31,215 nt of DNA from Syntrophobacteria bacterium (lineage in GTDB: Bacteria > Desulfobacterota > DSWW01): positions 1 to 31,215 of the forward strand of contig JAQYVQ010000484.1 of NCBI GenBank assembly GCA_030145435.1, in the 5' to 3' direction. Under the pieces are notes generated by a model, which saw nothing but the letters and a program-made list of their open reading frames with translations, had not been told where the DNA came from and ran no database searches. The position numbers and the translations under genes were made by a program. This document shows positions 1 through 6,780 of this stretch, in pieces; within the stretch, counting starts at the first letter, position 1; the number at the start of each line of letters is the position of its first letter.

Positions 1-1
1 G

Positions 2-334
2 TACAAGGCGGCCAAGGGCGCCCACGCCCTGGCGGTGTTGACGGAGTGGAAGACCTTTCAGGACCTCGATTTCGAGAAGATTTTCAAACGCATGGAGAAG
101 CCGGCCTTTGTCTTCGACGGCCGCAACCTTCTGGATCCCGACGCGCTTGCCCGGATCGGCTTCCACGTTGTGCCGGTCGGCAAGAAGGAAAGGGGTGAGT
201 TCGTTTCCCGAGATCTCTCACAGAAGCTAGCCCGCATATTCTCTCAGGATGTCTTGAATCCGGGAGGACACCTCTTCGGGTGTGCTCGTGGACACGTCGA
301 TCGACGCGTGGGCCGCCGATCGATAGAGGGGTAG
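2..334 (+). CDS. ugd: UDP-glucose 6-dehydrogenase, C-terminal end (partial)
   Basis: The 5' end lies outside the window; about 110 codons are visible, read in frame from base 2. The visible part resembles the C-terminal UDP-binding domain of the UDP-glucose/GDP-mannose dehydrogenase family: an ALAVLTEW stretch, then VFDGRNLLDP, then a GFHVVPVGKK end. These enzymes oxidise UDP-glucose to UDP-glucuronate with two NAD+ for polysaccharide or LPS precursors. Family members usually stop soon after the GFxYxxxG segment. Here the frame continues for about 45 more codons to a TAG and overlaps the 3' end of the convergent aroK by 108 bases. Either the tail is a real extension or a frameshift has removed the normal stop. 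Family assignment is confident; the true C-terminus is not. Confidence 0.85.
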   Translation, partial: YKAAKGAHALAVLTEWKTFQDLDFEKIFKRMEKPAFVFDGRNLLDPDALARIGFHVVPVGKKERGEFVSRDLSQKLARIFSQDVLNPGGHLFGCARGHVDRRVGRRSIEG

Positions 335-742
335 ACGTTCTTCCAAGACCTCTTCCACCTCCTCCAGGAAGGTCTTCCCGTCCTTCAGCGCGGGGCGCTC
401 CGTATCGTCCTTGATGCGTTCGATCAGCACGGAAGGTGGGGCGGTAAGCCACACGAGGGTACCGTTGCGGCGAAGGTTCTGCACGTTCTCGTCCCGAAGG
501 ATCACGCCGCCGCCGGCATCGATCACCCAGCCATCCTTGTTCCCGTAATCCGCTGCGACCGCGCTCTCGAGGTCTCGGAAGTACTCCCACCCGTGGGCGG
601 CCACGATTTCGGGGATGCGCTTTCCGGCCCTCTTGACGATCTCCTCGTCCAGGCAGATCTGCGGCATCCGGAGGTCGGAGGCGAGGAGGGTGGCCACCGT
701 GGACTTCCCGGTCCCCCGGTATCCGATGAGCACGATGTTCAC
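227..742 (-). CDS. aroK: Shikimate kinase
   Basis: A 171-residue protein of normal length for shikimate kinase, which phosphorylates shikimate with ATP at the fifth step of the chorismate pathway in the cytoplasm. Visible motifs are the P-loop GYRGTGKS (about residues 8-15), the shikimate-binding AGGG after VIDA, and a lid-region ERPAL. The start is GTG (complement of 740-742), overlapping the aroE stop by four bases, so the two genes are translationally coupled. The 3' end overlaps the convergent dehydrogenase frame by 108 bases. The usual DxD after the P-loop reads CLD here, so the first Asp, which helps bind Mg, appears to be Cys while the shikimate-contacting second Asp is kept. Activity is probable; the substitution deserves an alignment. 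Confidence 0.93.
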   Translation of the reverse strand: MNIVLIGYRGTGKSTVATLLASDLRMPQICLDEEIVKRAGKRIPEIVAAHGWEYFRDLESAVAADYGNKDGWVIDAGGGVILRDENVQNLRRNGTLVWLTAPPSVLIERIKDDTERPALKDGKTFLEEVEEVLEERLPLYRSAAHASIDVSTSTPEEVSSRIQDILREYAG

Positions 743-1590
743 GAGAGGGCCTCCATCACAACCCGGCGCATACAGTCAACAGGTGCGGGTTCGCCCGTCC
801 AGAGTTCAAACTGGAACACGGCTTGGTGGATGAACATCTCCACGCCGGGTACGATCCGGCAGCCCACGGACTCTGCCTCCCGCAACAGGCGGGTTTTCAG
901 CGGGTTGTAGACGATGTCGAAGACGAATTGCCCCGGGCGGAGAATCTGTCGGTCCAGGACGCACTGCTCATCGCGAGGACTCATTCCCACGGGCGTGCAG
1001 TGGATGAGGCCGGCCGAGTCCGGCACGTGCCGGCCCAGGGTCTCGAGGCTCATGGGTTCCCACCGGACCGGGAAGGGCAGCGCCTTCGCGAGATCGTCCG
1101 CAAGGCGCCCGCACTCCTCGGCTTCGATTCCCAGAAGCACCATCTCTTTGAGGGCGACCTCTTTCCCGAGGGTAAAGGCGATCGCCCGGGCAGCGCCTCC
1201 TGAGCCGAGGATCGTGACCTTCTCGTCTGTGAGCGGGACGTCCGCCTCCCTGAGGGCGCGTACAGCGCCCAGGCCGTCGCTGTTGTAGCCGATCAGCCGC
1301 CCCGCTTTGTGAAGGACCGTGTTCACGGAGCCGATCTTTCCGGCTGTCTCCTCGACTTCGTCGAGATAATCCAGAACGGCCACCTTGTGCGGAATGGTCA
1401 CGCTCAAGCCGAGCAGGTTCAGGCCTTTCACGCCGGCCATGGCAGCGGCCAGATCCTCCACGCGAAAGGCCACGTAGCACATGTTGAGCTTCTTTTGCGC
1501 GAACGCCGCGTTGTGAAGGGCGGGGGAAAGGGAATGCTCCACCGGGTTTCCTATCACGGCGCAGATGCGTGATTTGCCATCGATCTTCAC
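739..1590 (-). CDS. aroE: Shikimate dehydrogenase (NADP+)
   Basis: A 283-residue protein that reduces 3-dehydroshikimate to shikimate with NADPH, immediately before the AroK step. The N-terminal substrate domain shows GNPVEHSLSPALHN (shikimate-binding serines), SVTIPHK with the catalytic Lys, and NTVL. The nucleotide-binding domain shows GYNSDGLGA followed by the GSGGAARA dinucleotide loop. Length and motif order fit the single-domain bacterial enzyme. The ATG start is the complement of 1588-1590. It is the first gene of a two-gene operon with aroK, whose GTG start overlaps its TGA. No other shikimate gene is in the window. Confidence 0.96.
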   Translation of the reverse strand: MKIDGKSRICAVIGNPVEHSLSPALHNAAFAQKKLNMCYVAFRVEDLAAAMAGVKGLNLLGLSVTIPHKVAVLDYLDEVEETAGKIGSVNTVLHKAGRLIGYNSDGLGAVRALREADVPLTDEKVTILGSGGAARAIAFTLGKEVALKEMVLLGIEAEECGRLADDLAKALPFPVRWEPMSLETLGRHVPDSAGLIHCTPVGMSPRDEQCVLDRQILRPGQFVFDIVYNPLKTRLLREAESVGCRIVPGVEMFIHQAVFQFELWTGEPAPVDCMRRVVMEALS

Positions 1591-1704
1591 GACATATCCT
1601 CCCGGGCACGAGGGGAACCTTGCTGGATGAGACCTTGGGGAGTTTACCGTATATCCAACGAGTGCGAAAGCCCCGGATCAGGGGCCAGGCCCCGTGCCCG
1701 TGTG

Positions 1705-1749
1705 CGTGCCCGAAAGAGGCTAACAGCTGATAGCCAAAAATCGGGCACG
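1705..1749. repeat. REP-like nested palindrome
   Basis: An outer 9-bp stem (CGTGCCCGA at 1705-1713, TCGGGCACG at 1741-1749) encloses an inner 5-bp stem (GGCTA at 1718-1722, TAGCC at 1731-1735) with an 8-base loop. A second short palindrome, GGGGCC-A-GGCCCC, precedes it at 1681-1693. The arrangement looks like repetitive extragenic palindromes. Another GATCAGGGGCC motif occurs near 16751, suggesting a family scattered in the genome. No transposase is nearby. Confidence 0.6.
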
Positions 1750-1799
1750 GGCACGAGTTCCGACAGCCACTGGCCACGAAACGGGGATAGCACGCTGAT

Positions 1800-1828
1800 T
1801 TGCGTGAGCAGGCCGAGAGGAATAAAAT
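1800..1828 (+). promoter_or_regulatory. Candidate sigma70 promoter for the lipoprotein operon
   Basis: TTGCGT at 1800-1805 and TAAAAT at 1823-1828 are spaced by 17 bases. The -10 matches the consensus at five of six positions; the -35 matches only at TTG. It lies 62 bases before the start at 1891. Confidence 0.35.
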
Positions 1829-1890
1829 AGAGACTTTCGGCTGGTGCTGGACAAACCGATGGAAAGGATGAAAGAGAGGGAAGCGCTTCG

Positions 1891-3168
1891 ATGGAAAAGA
1901 CAGGGTGGATAGGGCAGAAGCGGATGGAGAAAGGGAAAACAGTGGTTCCCCTCGGGCTCATGCTTTTTGGAATGCTTCTTGTTGCTGTTTTCGTAGCGGC
2001 CATGCCCGGGTGCAAGGGCTCCGCTCCACAGGAACAGTCCCCGACAGAGCCGGAGATGTCGACCAAGGAACACTGGCAGTCCCTGTTCAAGGATGATCCT
2101 GAGAGCCAGAAGGAGTTCAAGCGTATTCAGGGCGAGTTTCAGACGGGGAAGCATTCGTTGGCCTTTCAGAATCTCCAGGAGCTCCTTAAACAATCTCCCC
2201 AGGCGCCCTGGACCGAAGCGGTTGAATTCTACCGGGCACAGGCATGGACGGCGTTGCGGCAATACGAGAATGCGCTCCGACAGCTCGATTCGTTGCTCCT
2301 TCGGTATCCGAAGAGCCCGGCGGTCCCCCGGTTCCTGGCGAGCAAAGGACAGATCTACCTGGCCATGGGGAAACAGCAGAGTTCGTCGGAAACCGAGGAT
2401 CCGGAGGGCGAGAAATATCTGCAGAAGGCGAAAGAGGTCTTCCTGCAGGTGTCCAAGGACTACCCGAACAATCGGGAGGTGGACTCGGAGGCGCTCTTCT
2501 ATCTGGGGGACGTTTTCTCTTCCCTGGAGGAGCCCGCCCGGGCCAAGGAGGCCTTTCGGAAGGTGGCCGATGCGTATGCAGACACCCGCTTCGGCGACAA
2601 GTCCCTTTACGCTCTGGCAGGTGTGCAACTGAGCGAGGCGGACGTGGAGGGCGCCGAAAAGGCCCTCAGGGAGATCATGGATCGGTATCCGGAAACGAGT
2701 CTGGCCGGAAAGGCCCGGCAGAAGTTGGAGGGGCTCGAGCTGGTTGGGTCTCAGGCGCCGCCGCTGCAAATCAAGGAATGGATCGGTGAGGCTCCCCCGG
2801 AGGGCGACCTCTATCGAGGCAAGCTTACGCTCTTGAGCTTCTGGGCCATCTGGTGTCCGCACTGCAAGCGGAACATCCCCAAGATCGAACGACTGCTCGA
2901 GACTTACGCGACAAAGGGCGTGTCCGTTGTGGGCGTCACTCGAGAAAAGGAGGGTCAGGGGGTCGACAAGATCAAGGAGTTTATCGACAGCCATCCGATG
3001 GATTATCCAACGGGCGTGGACGACGACGGGAAGACATCCCAGGAGATGGCCGTCAAGAGCATTCCGTGTATAGTCGCCGTGGATTCTCAGGGTCGGATAC
3101 GCTGGCACGGCCATCCGGACCATTTGTCCGGGAAGGTCATCGAGTTTCTCCTGCAACCATCCTCCTGA
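1891..3168 (+). CDS. TPR-repeat lipoprotein with C-terminal TlpA-like thioredoxin domain
   Basis: A 425-residue predicted envelope lipoprotein. A basic N-terminus and hydrophobic stretch (about 17-37) end in AMPGC, giving a lipidated Cys at 41. Residues about 70-275 are helical tetratricopeptide-like repeats (for example YLGDVFSSLEEPARAKEAF), similar to the YbgF/BamD type of envelope TPR protein. Residues about 290-425 are a thioredoxin-fold TlpA/ResA-like domain with the active site WCPHC (Cys 322 and 325) and a SIPC stretch at the cis-Pro position. It probably acts as a periplasm-facing thiol reductase or thioredoxin-like partner whose TPRs dock other proteins; the substrate is unknown. The start at 1891 has a GAGAGGG-type ribosome site; ATG at 1924 is an alternative. 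It heads a unit with the hydrolase and ApbE genes. Confidence 0.85.
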   Translation: MEKTGWIGQKRMEKGKTVVPLGLMLFGMLLVAVFVAAMPGCKGSAPQEQSPTEPEMSTKEHWQSLFKDDPESQKEFKRIQGEFQTGKHSLAFQNLQELLKQSPQAPWTEAVEFYRAQAWTALRQYENALRQLDSLLLRYPKSPAVPRFLASKGQIYLAMGKQQSSSETEDPEGEKYLQKAKEVFLQVSKDYPNNREVDSEALFYLGDVFSSLEEPARAKEAFRKVADAYADTRFGDKSLYALAGVQLSEADVEGAEKALREIMDRYPETSLAGKARQKLEGLELVGSQAPPLQIKEWIGEAPPEGDLYRGKLTLLSFWAIWCPHCKRNIPKIERLLETYATKGVSVVGVTREKEGQGVDKIKEFIDSHPMDYPTGVDDDGKTSQEMAVKSIPCIVAVDSQGRIRWHGHPDHLSGKVIEFLLQPSS

Positions 3169-3191
3169 GAAGCGGTCAAGGGATTTCTGCG

Positions 3192-4022
3192 ATGGAATGG
3201 ATGCCCCTATCGGAACAGATCGATTTTGTCTTCCCGATTCCCGTGCCCACCCAGACCCTGCCTCCCCACCGCGAGACCAACAGCTTCTTGGTCGGACGTC
3301 GGGAAATCGGGATGATCGACGCAGGCCTCTGGGACGAAAAGGGCGTGGATGCCCTGATCAGCCACTTCGGAAAGGACACGGAGCGAAAACTGAGTTGGCT
3401 GATCTTGACTCACTGGCACCCGGATCACCTGATCGGCACCGACAAGATTAAGGAGAGGACGGGGTGCAGGGTGGGGGTCCACGTGAGCGAGGCGGACAAG
3501 GTAGCTCCCGTGTCCGCTGATTTCACCTTCCAGCACGGCGACGAGATCCCGTTTGACACTAGAAGGCTCGAGGTCATTCATACGCCCGGGCATTCTGCGG
3601 GCCACTGCTGCTTCTTCCTGCGGCAGGAAGGGGTGTTGTTTACAGGGGATCATATCCTTGGGCTGGGGACCTCGATCATCGTCCCTCCAGACGGGGATAT
3701 GGAGCGCTACATGGCTTCCCTGGCGGAGCTGCTGTCCTATCCGGCCAAGATCATCTGTCCAGGCCACGGACCGGTCGTCTGGAATGCCAGGGAGAAGATC
3801 GAGGAGTACATCGAGCACCGCAAAGAGAGAGAAAGGGCCATCTTGGCGAGCGTTCGTTCCGGCACCCGGCGAACAGAGGATCTAGTGGCGGCCATCTACA
3901 CGGACATCCCGGAATCCTTCCACGGCATGGCCTACTTCTCCGTGGAAGCCCACCTGGTGAAGCTGATCAACGAAGGGAAGATCCGAAGAACGGAGGGAGA
4001 CGGGGGCTGCGAGCCGGCCTGA
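3192..4022 (+). CDS. Metallo-beta-lactamase-fold hydrolase (glyoxalase II / LACTB2-like)
   Basis: 276 residues. The metal-binding signature THWHPDHL gives His74, His76, Asp78 and His79; it is followed by TPGHSAGH, FTGDHI and CPGHGPVV, the remaining ligand motifs in family order. After the catalytic domain, residues about 215-276 look like the winged-helix tail of the LACTB2-type branch. These enzymes are binuclear zinc hydrolases acting on thioesters, RNA or other esters; the substrate cannot be read from sequence. The frame is open upstream, but the ATG at 3192, 23 bases after the previous stop, is where similarity to the family begins. The next gene starts 26 bases downstream, so all three genes here look co-transcribed. 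Confidence 0.88.
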   Translation: MEWMPLSEQIDFVFPIPVPTQTLPPHRETNSFLVGRREIGMIDAGLWDEKGVDALISHFGKDTERKLSWLILTHWHPDHLIGTDKIKERTGCRVGVHVSEADKVAPVSADFTFQHGDEIPFDTRRLEVIHTPGHSAGHCCFFLRQEGVLFTGDHILGLGTSIIVPPDGDMERYMASLAELLSYPAKIICPGHGPVVWNAREKIEEYIEHRKERERAILASVRSGTRRTEDLVAAIYTDIPESFHGMAYFSVEAHLVKLINEGKIRRTEGDGGCEPA

Positions 4023-4048
4023 AGCGGGCCGTCCCCCCCCCTTGTCGA

Positions 4049-5263
4049 ATGGATCATCTTCTGAAGCCCCGAGTTAAAGTCTGGAGGGCCTGCTCCCGTT
4101 TCTTGGCCCTGCTGGTTTGTTGCCTCCTGTGCAGTTGTCCTCCGAAGGGCCCCGCGAAGCAGGGAATCAGACGAATCACCAGGCCGATGATGGGCACCCT
4201 GGTGGAGGTCGTGTGGCGGACGACGGGGGAGGGAACCGGGGCCGAGGCGGTTCGGTCGACCCTGGATCGCATGGAGGCGCTTTCCTCCCGCATGAGCCTG
4301 TACAGCCCCGCCTCCGAACTCGTTGAGATCAATGCGGCGGCAGGCAAGGCGCCGGTGAAGGTCTCTCTCGAGCTTCTGGATGTGATCGAGAAATCCCTGA
4401 CCCTGTCCCGGATGACAGGGGGCGCCTTCGATGCGACGGTTGGATCGGTGGAGGCCGTTTGGGGGGACATCCAGCGAGAGGGGGGAGGCCGGCTGCCCGG
4501 GGAGGAGGACGTCCGGGATGCTCTGGATCGGGTCGGCTACGAGCGGGTCCGGGTCCACCGGGAGATGAAGACGGTTTTCCTCGAGAAAGAAGGAATGCGT
4601 CTCGACCTGGGGGGGATTGCGAAGGGCTATATCGTGGACCAGGCAATGGCCTGGCTGAACGGCAGGGGACTCCAGGACGCATTGATCAACGCAGGAGGCG
4701 ATATTCGCGTCTCAGGCACGGACGAGAGCCCTCCGTGGCGTATCGGGGTACAGGATCCATTCGAAAAGGGCCGCTTGCTGGGGTTTTTCTCGTTGCAGCA
4801 AGGCGCGGTGGTCACGTCGGGTACGTATGAACGCTACTTCGAAGGGGAAGGAAAGAGGTTTGCCCACATCATAGACCCCGCGACGGGACGGCCCGTCGAA
4901 GGCCTCGTGAGCGCCACGGTGATTACGGAGGAGTCGTTCATGGCCGATGCCCTGGCCACGGCGGTCATGGTCAAGGGCAGGCAAGAGGGGATCGCCATGC
5001 TCGGGCGATTCCAGGGCGCAAGGGCGGTCTTCGTGGAACGAGACGGCACGATCTGGGTCGCAGAGGACCTGAAAGATGTACTGGAGCTGGCGCCTCTGCC
5101 TTCCAGGAACGCCGTGCGGTTCTACGGGACACCCGTATCCTTCCTCAGCAGGCCGCCCCAAAACGCCCATCTGCGGCGTACCAACTACGTACGCCTCGTT
5201 ATGACATGGACCCCCGCCTTCGCGGGGGCAAGCTTCGTGCGCCTTGCTCCTGGACGTTTTTGA
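4049..5263 (+). CDS. apbE: FAD:protein FMN transferase (ApbE family), lipoprotein with repeat-derived tail
   Basis: 404 residues, longer than the usual 330-350. ApbE uses FAD to attach FMN to Thr or Ser of target flavoproteins such as Nqr/Rnf subunits, on the periplasmic side. The N-terminus has a basic then hydrophobic segment ending LLCSC, predicting a lipidated Cys30. Core motifs are RPMMGTLVEV, DLGGIAKGY (about 186-194), NAGGDI (about 214), HIIDPATGRPV (about 272) and ADALATAVMV. From about residue 367 the sequence is no longer ApbE: bases 5146-5274 match an intergenic inverted-repeat element also present at 6433-6585, and the TGA stop sits inside that element's right terminus. The start at 4049 has no clear ribosome site, so coupling to the upstream gene is likely. 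Confidence 0.92.
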   Translation: MDHLLKPRVKVWRACSRFLALLVCCLLCSCPPKGPAKQGIRRITRPMMGTLVEVVWRTTGEGTGAEAVRSTLDRMEALSSRMSLYSPASELVEINAAAGKAPVKVSLELLDVIEKSLTLSRMTGGAFDATVGSVEAVWGDIQREGGGRLPGEEDVRDALDRVGYERVRVHREMKTVFLEKEGMRLDLGGIAKGYIVDQAMAWLNGRGLQDALINAGGDIRVSGTDESPPWRIGVQDPFEKGRLLGFFSLQQGAVVTSGTYERYFEGEGKRFAHIIDPATGRPVEGLVSATVITEESFMADALATAVMVKGRQEGIAMLGRFQGARAVFVERDGTIWVAEDLKDVLELAPLPSRNAVRFYGTPVSFLSRPPQNAHLRRTNYVRLVMTWTPAFAGASFVRLAPGRF

Positions 5264-5274
5264 ACGGCCTGCAG
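5146..5274. repeat. MITE-like inverted-repeat element, copy 1 (overlaps apbE 3' end)
   Basis: Imperfect terminal inverted repeats: CAGCAGGCCG at the left end and CGGCCTGCAG at the right end, each flanked inside by A- or T-rich bases (CCAAAACG, GTTTTTGAA). The interior shares CCCATCTGCGGCG, GTACGCCTC and a CCCCGCCTTCGCGGGG hairpin (stem 5211-5217 with 5222-5228) with the copy at 6433-6585. There is no coding capacity of its own. It supplies the last 38 or so codons and the stop of apbE. Confidence 0.8.
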
Positions 5275-5297
5275 AACAGCACTTCTTCGACGAGCTG

Positions 5298-5828
5298 TCA
5301 GGTTTCCGGTTCGTTCTTACCGGGCAGCCGGAAATGGCCCTGAATAGTCCAGGGGCGAAACCCAAACCTTTCCCAGAACCTGCATGCATCCTGGTTGCTC
5401 ACCTGATAATGAATCCGAACCTCCTCGACGCCTTGCTCCGCAAACCATGCCAGCATCATGCGGCAGAGCAGGGTTCCGATTCCCTGCTTCCTCCAGCGGG
5501 GGGTCACGTAGGCGTTGTCGACGAGGCCGTCCCGGTGAGGCAGGATCACGGGTGGGCGCTGGGTAATACTTCCCGTGATGAACCCGACAATCTCCTCTCT
5601 GTCGCAGGCTATGTACGACATGGCGTGTCGGGTGGTGAAAAGGTCTGTGAGGTGGACCCTCAAGTGCTCTTCCGCGCCGGGCGATGTCCTCCATACCGGA
5701 TCGATCGATTCGATGTAAGCATAGAGTTCCCTGGCCAATCTCGCCAGTTCAGGGATGTCTCGCCTGTTCCAGGGCCGGTACGATACGTTCTCGGGGGGGT
5801 GGTGAGCTTCTTTTCTCACGGCCCTCAA
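5298..5828 (-). CDS. GNAT-family N-acetyltransferase
   Basis: 176 residues from a TTG start; a GTG three codons in (complement of 5817-5819) is an equally plausible start. The GNAT core is clear: YRPWNRRDIPELARLA (beta1-alpha1), EEIVGFITGSI (beta2-3), then AYVTPRWRKQGIGTLL, the acetyl-CoA pyrophosphate loop Q/RxxGxG, and a C-terminal NQDACRFWERFGFRP segment typical of the alpha4-beta7 region. It should transfer an acetyl group from acetyl-CoA to an amine; the acceptor is unknown. The gene stands alone, convergent with apbE, with 34 bases between the stops. Confidence 0.85.
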   Translation of the reverse strand: MRAVRKEAHHPPENVSYRPWNRRDIPELARLARELYAYIESIDPVWRTSPGAEEHLRVHLTDLFTTRHAMSYIACDREEIVGFITGSITQRPPVILPHRDGLVDNAYVTPRWRKQGIGTLLCRMMLAWFAEQGVEEVRIHYQVSNQDACRFWERFGFRPWTIQGHFRLPGKNEPET

Positions 5829-5922
5829 TGTCCCATTGGGGGTATACAGGGTTGCCGCCTCCGCTTTTGGTAGACCCCATCATACCAGAACCGCACCTTG
5901 GGGTCAGGTGGTGAGTTCGGGG

Positions 5923-5985
5923 GGGGACAGGCACCGATCTCCCTCATACGACCGCCACGAGCAGAGGAGATCGGTGACTGTCCCC
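5923..5985. repeat. REP-like inverted repeat (GGGGACAGGCACCGATCTCC family)
   Basis: The left arm at 5923-5942 and right arm at 5966-5985 are inverted copies of 20 bases with one mismatch, separated by 23 bases. A third, single arm occurs at 6643-6661. Repeats with this GGGGACAGGCACC core are familiar as scattered extragenic palindromes in many bacteria, often mobilised by a REP-associated transposase; none is in this window. It sits between the divergent GNAT and cupin genes. Confidence 0.7.
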
Positions 5986-6089
5986 GGCCGTTCGGGGATT
6001 TGCGGGTTGCGGAAGACGTGTGGTATTTTCCAGCATGTCCACCCAGAACAGGCAACACGAGGTATCCGGCTTCCGGAGGGAGGTGCTCG

Positions 6090-6434
6090 ATGATTTTCGT
6101 GAAGCATGAAAAAGATGTGCAGCCCGCGGACCTTTCGGCTGAACATGATCTGAAGGGCGTGGAACTCAGGCCTCTGATCACGGAAAAGGACGGTGCGAAA
6201 CACTTTGCCATGAGGCTCTTCCGACTCGAGCCTGGCGGGTACACGCCGTTCCACGTTCACGGGTGGGAGCACGAGGTGTTCGTCATCGAAGGGGCAGGGC
6301 AGGTGGTCGGTGAAGAAGGGAGCCAGTCCCTCGAAGTCGGCACCGCCGTGTATGTGCCCGCTGAAGAGAGACACCGGTTCCAGACCGGAGAGAGTGGCCT
6401 CGTCTTCCTATGCTGCATCCCGAACGTACCCTAG
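6090..6434 (+). CDS. Small single-domain cupin protein
   Basis: 114 residues. Cupin motif 1 reads G50-YTPF-H55-V-H57-GWEH-E62, fitting GxxxxHxHxxxxE; motif 2 is shorter (VYVPAEERHRF, His95). These would bind one divalent metal. Single-domain cupins include isomerases, dioxygenases and sensors, so the reaction cannot be assigned. The frame is open upstream but the ATG at 6090 follows GGAGGGAGG at good distance, which decides the start. The TAG stop abuts the left end of the repeat at 6433. Confidence 0.82.
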   Translation: MIFVKHEKDVQPADLSAEHDLKGVELRPLITEKDGAKHFAMRLFRLEPGGYTPFHVHGWEHEVFVIEGAGQVVGEEGSQSLEVGTAVYVPAEERHRFQTGESGLVFLCCIPNVP

Positions 6435-6585
6435 GAGGCTGTTGAAAAAGTCCCATCTGCGGCGTTCGGCTTCATCCCTCGTCATTCGACGTACAGGAAG
6501 TACGCCTCATTGTGGGACTGGATCCCCGCCTTCGCGGGGACAAGTTTTGCCTGCCTTGCATCTGGAACTTTTTGAACAGCCTCCT
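6433..6585. repeat. MITE-like inverted-repeat element, copy 2
   Basis: 153 bases bounded by near-perfect terminal inverted repeats: AGGAGGCTGTTGAAAAAGT at the left, and the inverse ending TTTTTGAACAGCCTCCT at 6585 on the right (about 18 of 20 positions match). It contains a TCCCCGC-CTTC-GCGGGGA hairpin at 6523-6540. It starts inside the stop codon of the cupin gene and could also serve as its transcription terminator. No open frame of note. Confidence 0.82.
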
Positions 6586-6586
6586 A

Positions 6587-6638
6587 TAGAAGGTGCTCTT
6601 CTGCAGTCTAATGGATGTGCCAGGGGTTCTTCAGCCAT
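6587..6638 (+). repeat. Direct repeat A, apparent duplicate of the downstream gene's leader
   Basis: Begins TAGAAGGTG, contains GTGCCAGGGGTTCTTC and ends GCCATG; it matches 6728-6780 at about three quarters of positions. Its ATG (6636) opens only a short frame that ends within 70 bases. Confidence 0.6.
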
Positions 6639-6642
6639 GGGC

Positions 6643-6667
6643 GAGATCGGTGCCTGTCCCCGATCTC
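6643..6667. repeat. REP-like hairpin, third copy of the GATCGGTGCCTGTCCCC repeat
   Basis: GAGATCGG at 6643-6650 pairs with CCGATCTC at 6660-6667 around a TGCCTGTCC loop; bases 6643-6661 match the right arm of the inverted repeat at 5966-5985. Confidence 0.6.
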
Positions 6668-6727
6668 AACCATACGCTTCTTCCTTGCCTCGCTAGCCTG
6701 TGCATAGGTATTTCTGGGACAGGACAC

Positions 6728-6780
6728 TAGAAGGTGTTCTTCAACACGCCAATAGAGGTGCCAGGGGTTCTTCTGCCATG
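6728..6780 (+). repeat. Direct repeat B, leader of the AIR-synthase gene
   Basis: The second copy of the 52-base direct repeat. It ends exactly at the ATG of the downstream gene and carries its weak AGGGG ribosome site. Confidence 0.6.

Larger units (their letters stand above)
1591..1890. other. Non-coding stretch between divergent aroE and lipoprotein gene
   Basis: 300 bases with no convincing gene. It holds a GC-rich palindromic repeat around 1681-1749 and a candidate plus-strand promoter near 1800-1828. The promoters of the two divergent units must lie here. Confidence 0.6.
6435..6777. other. Repeat-rich non-coding stretch before the AIR-synthase gene
   Basis: No gene is supported here. 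It is made of the element at 6433-6585, a direct repeat pair (6587-6638 and 6728-6780) and a REP-like hairpin at 6643-6667 between them. Confidence 0.6.

Noticed and set aside
1720..3156. 478-codon open frame on the minus strand
   Set aside because: It is antisense to the TPR-thioredoxin lipoprotein, lacks recognisable motifs, and is explained by GC-rich codon bias on the opposite strand.
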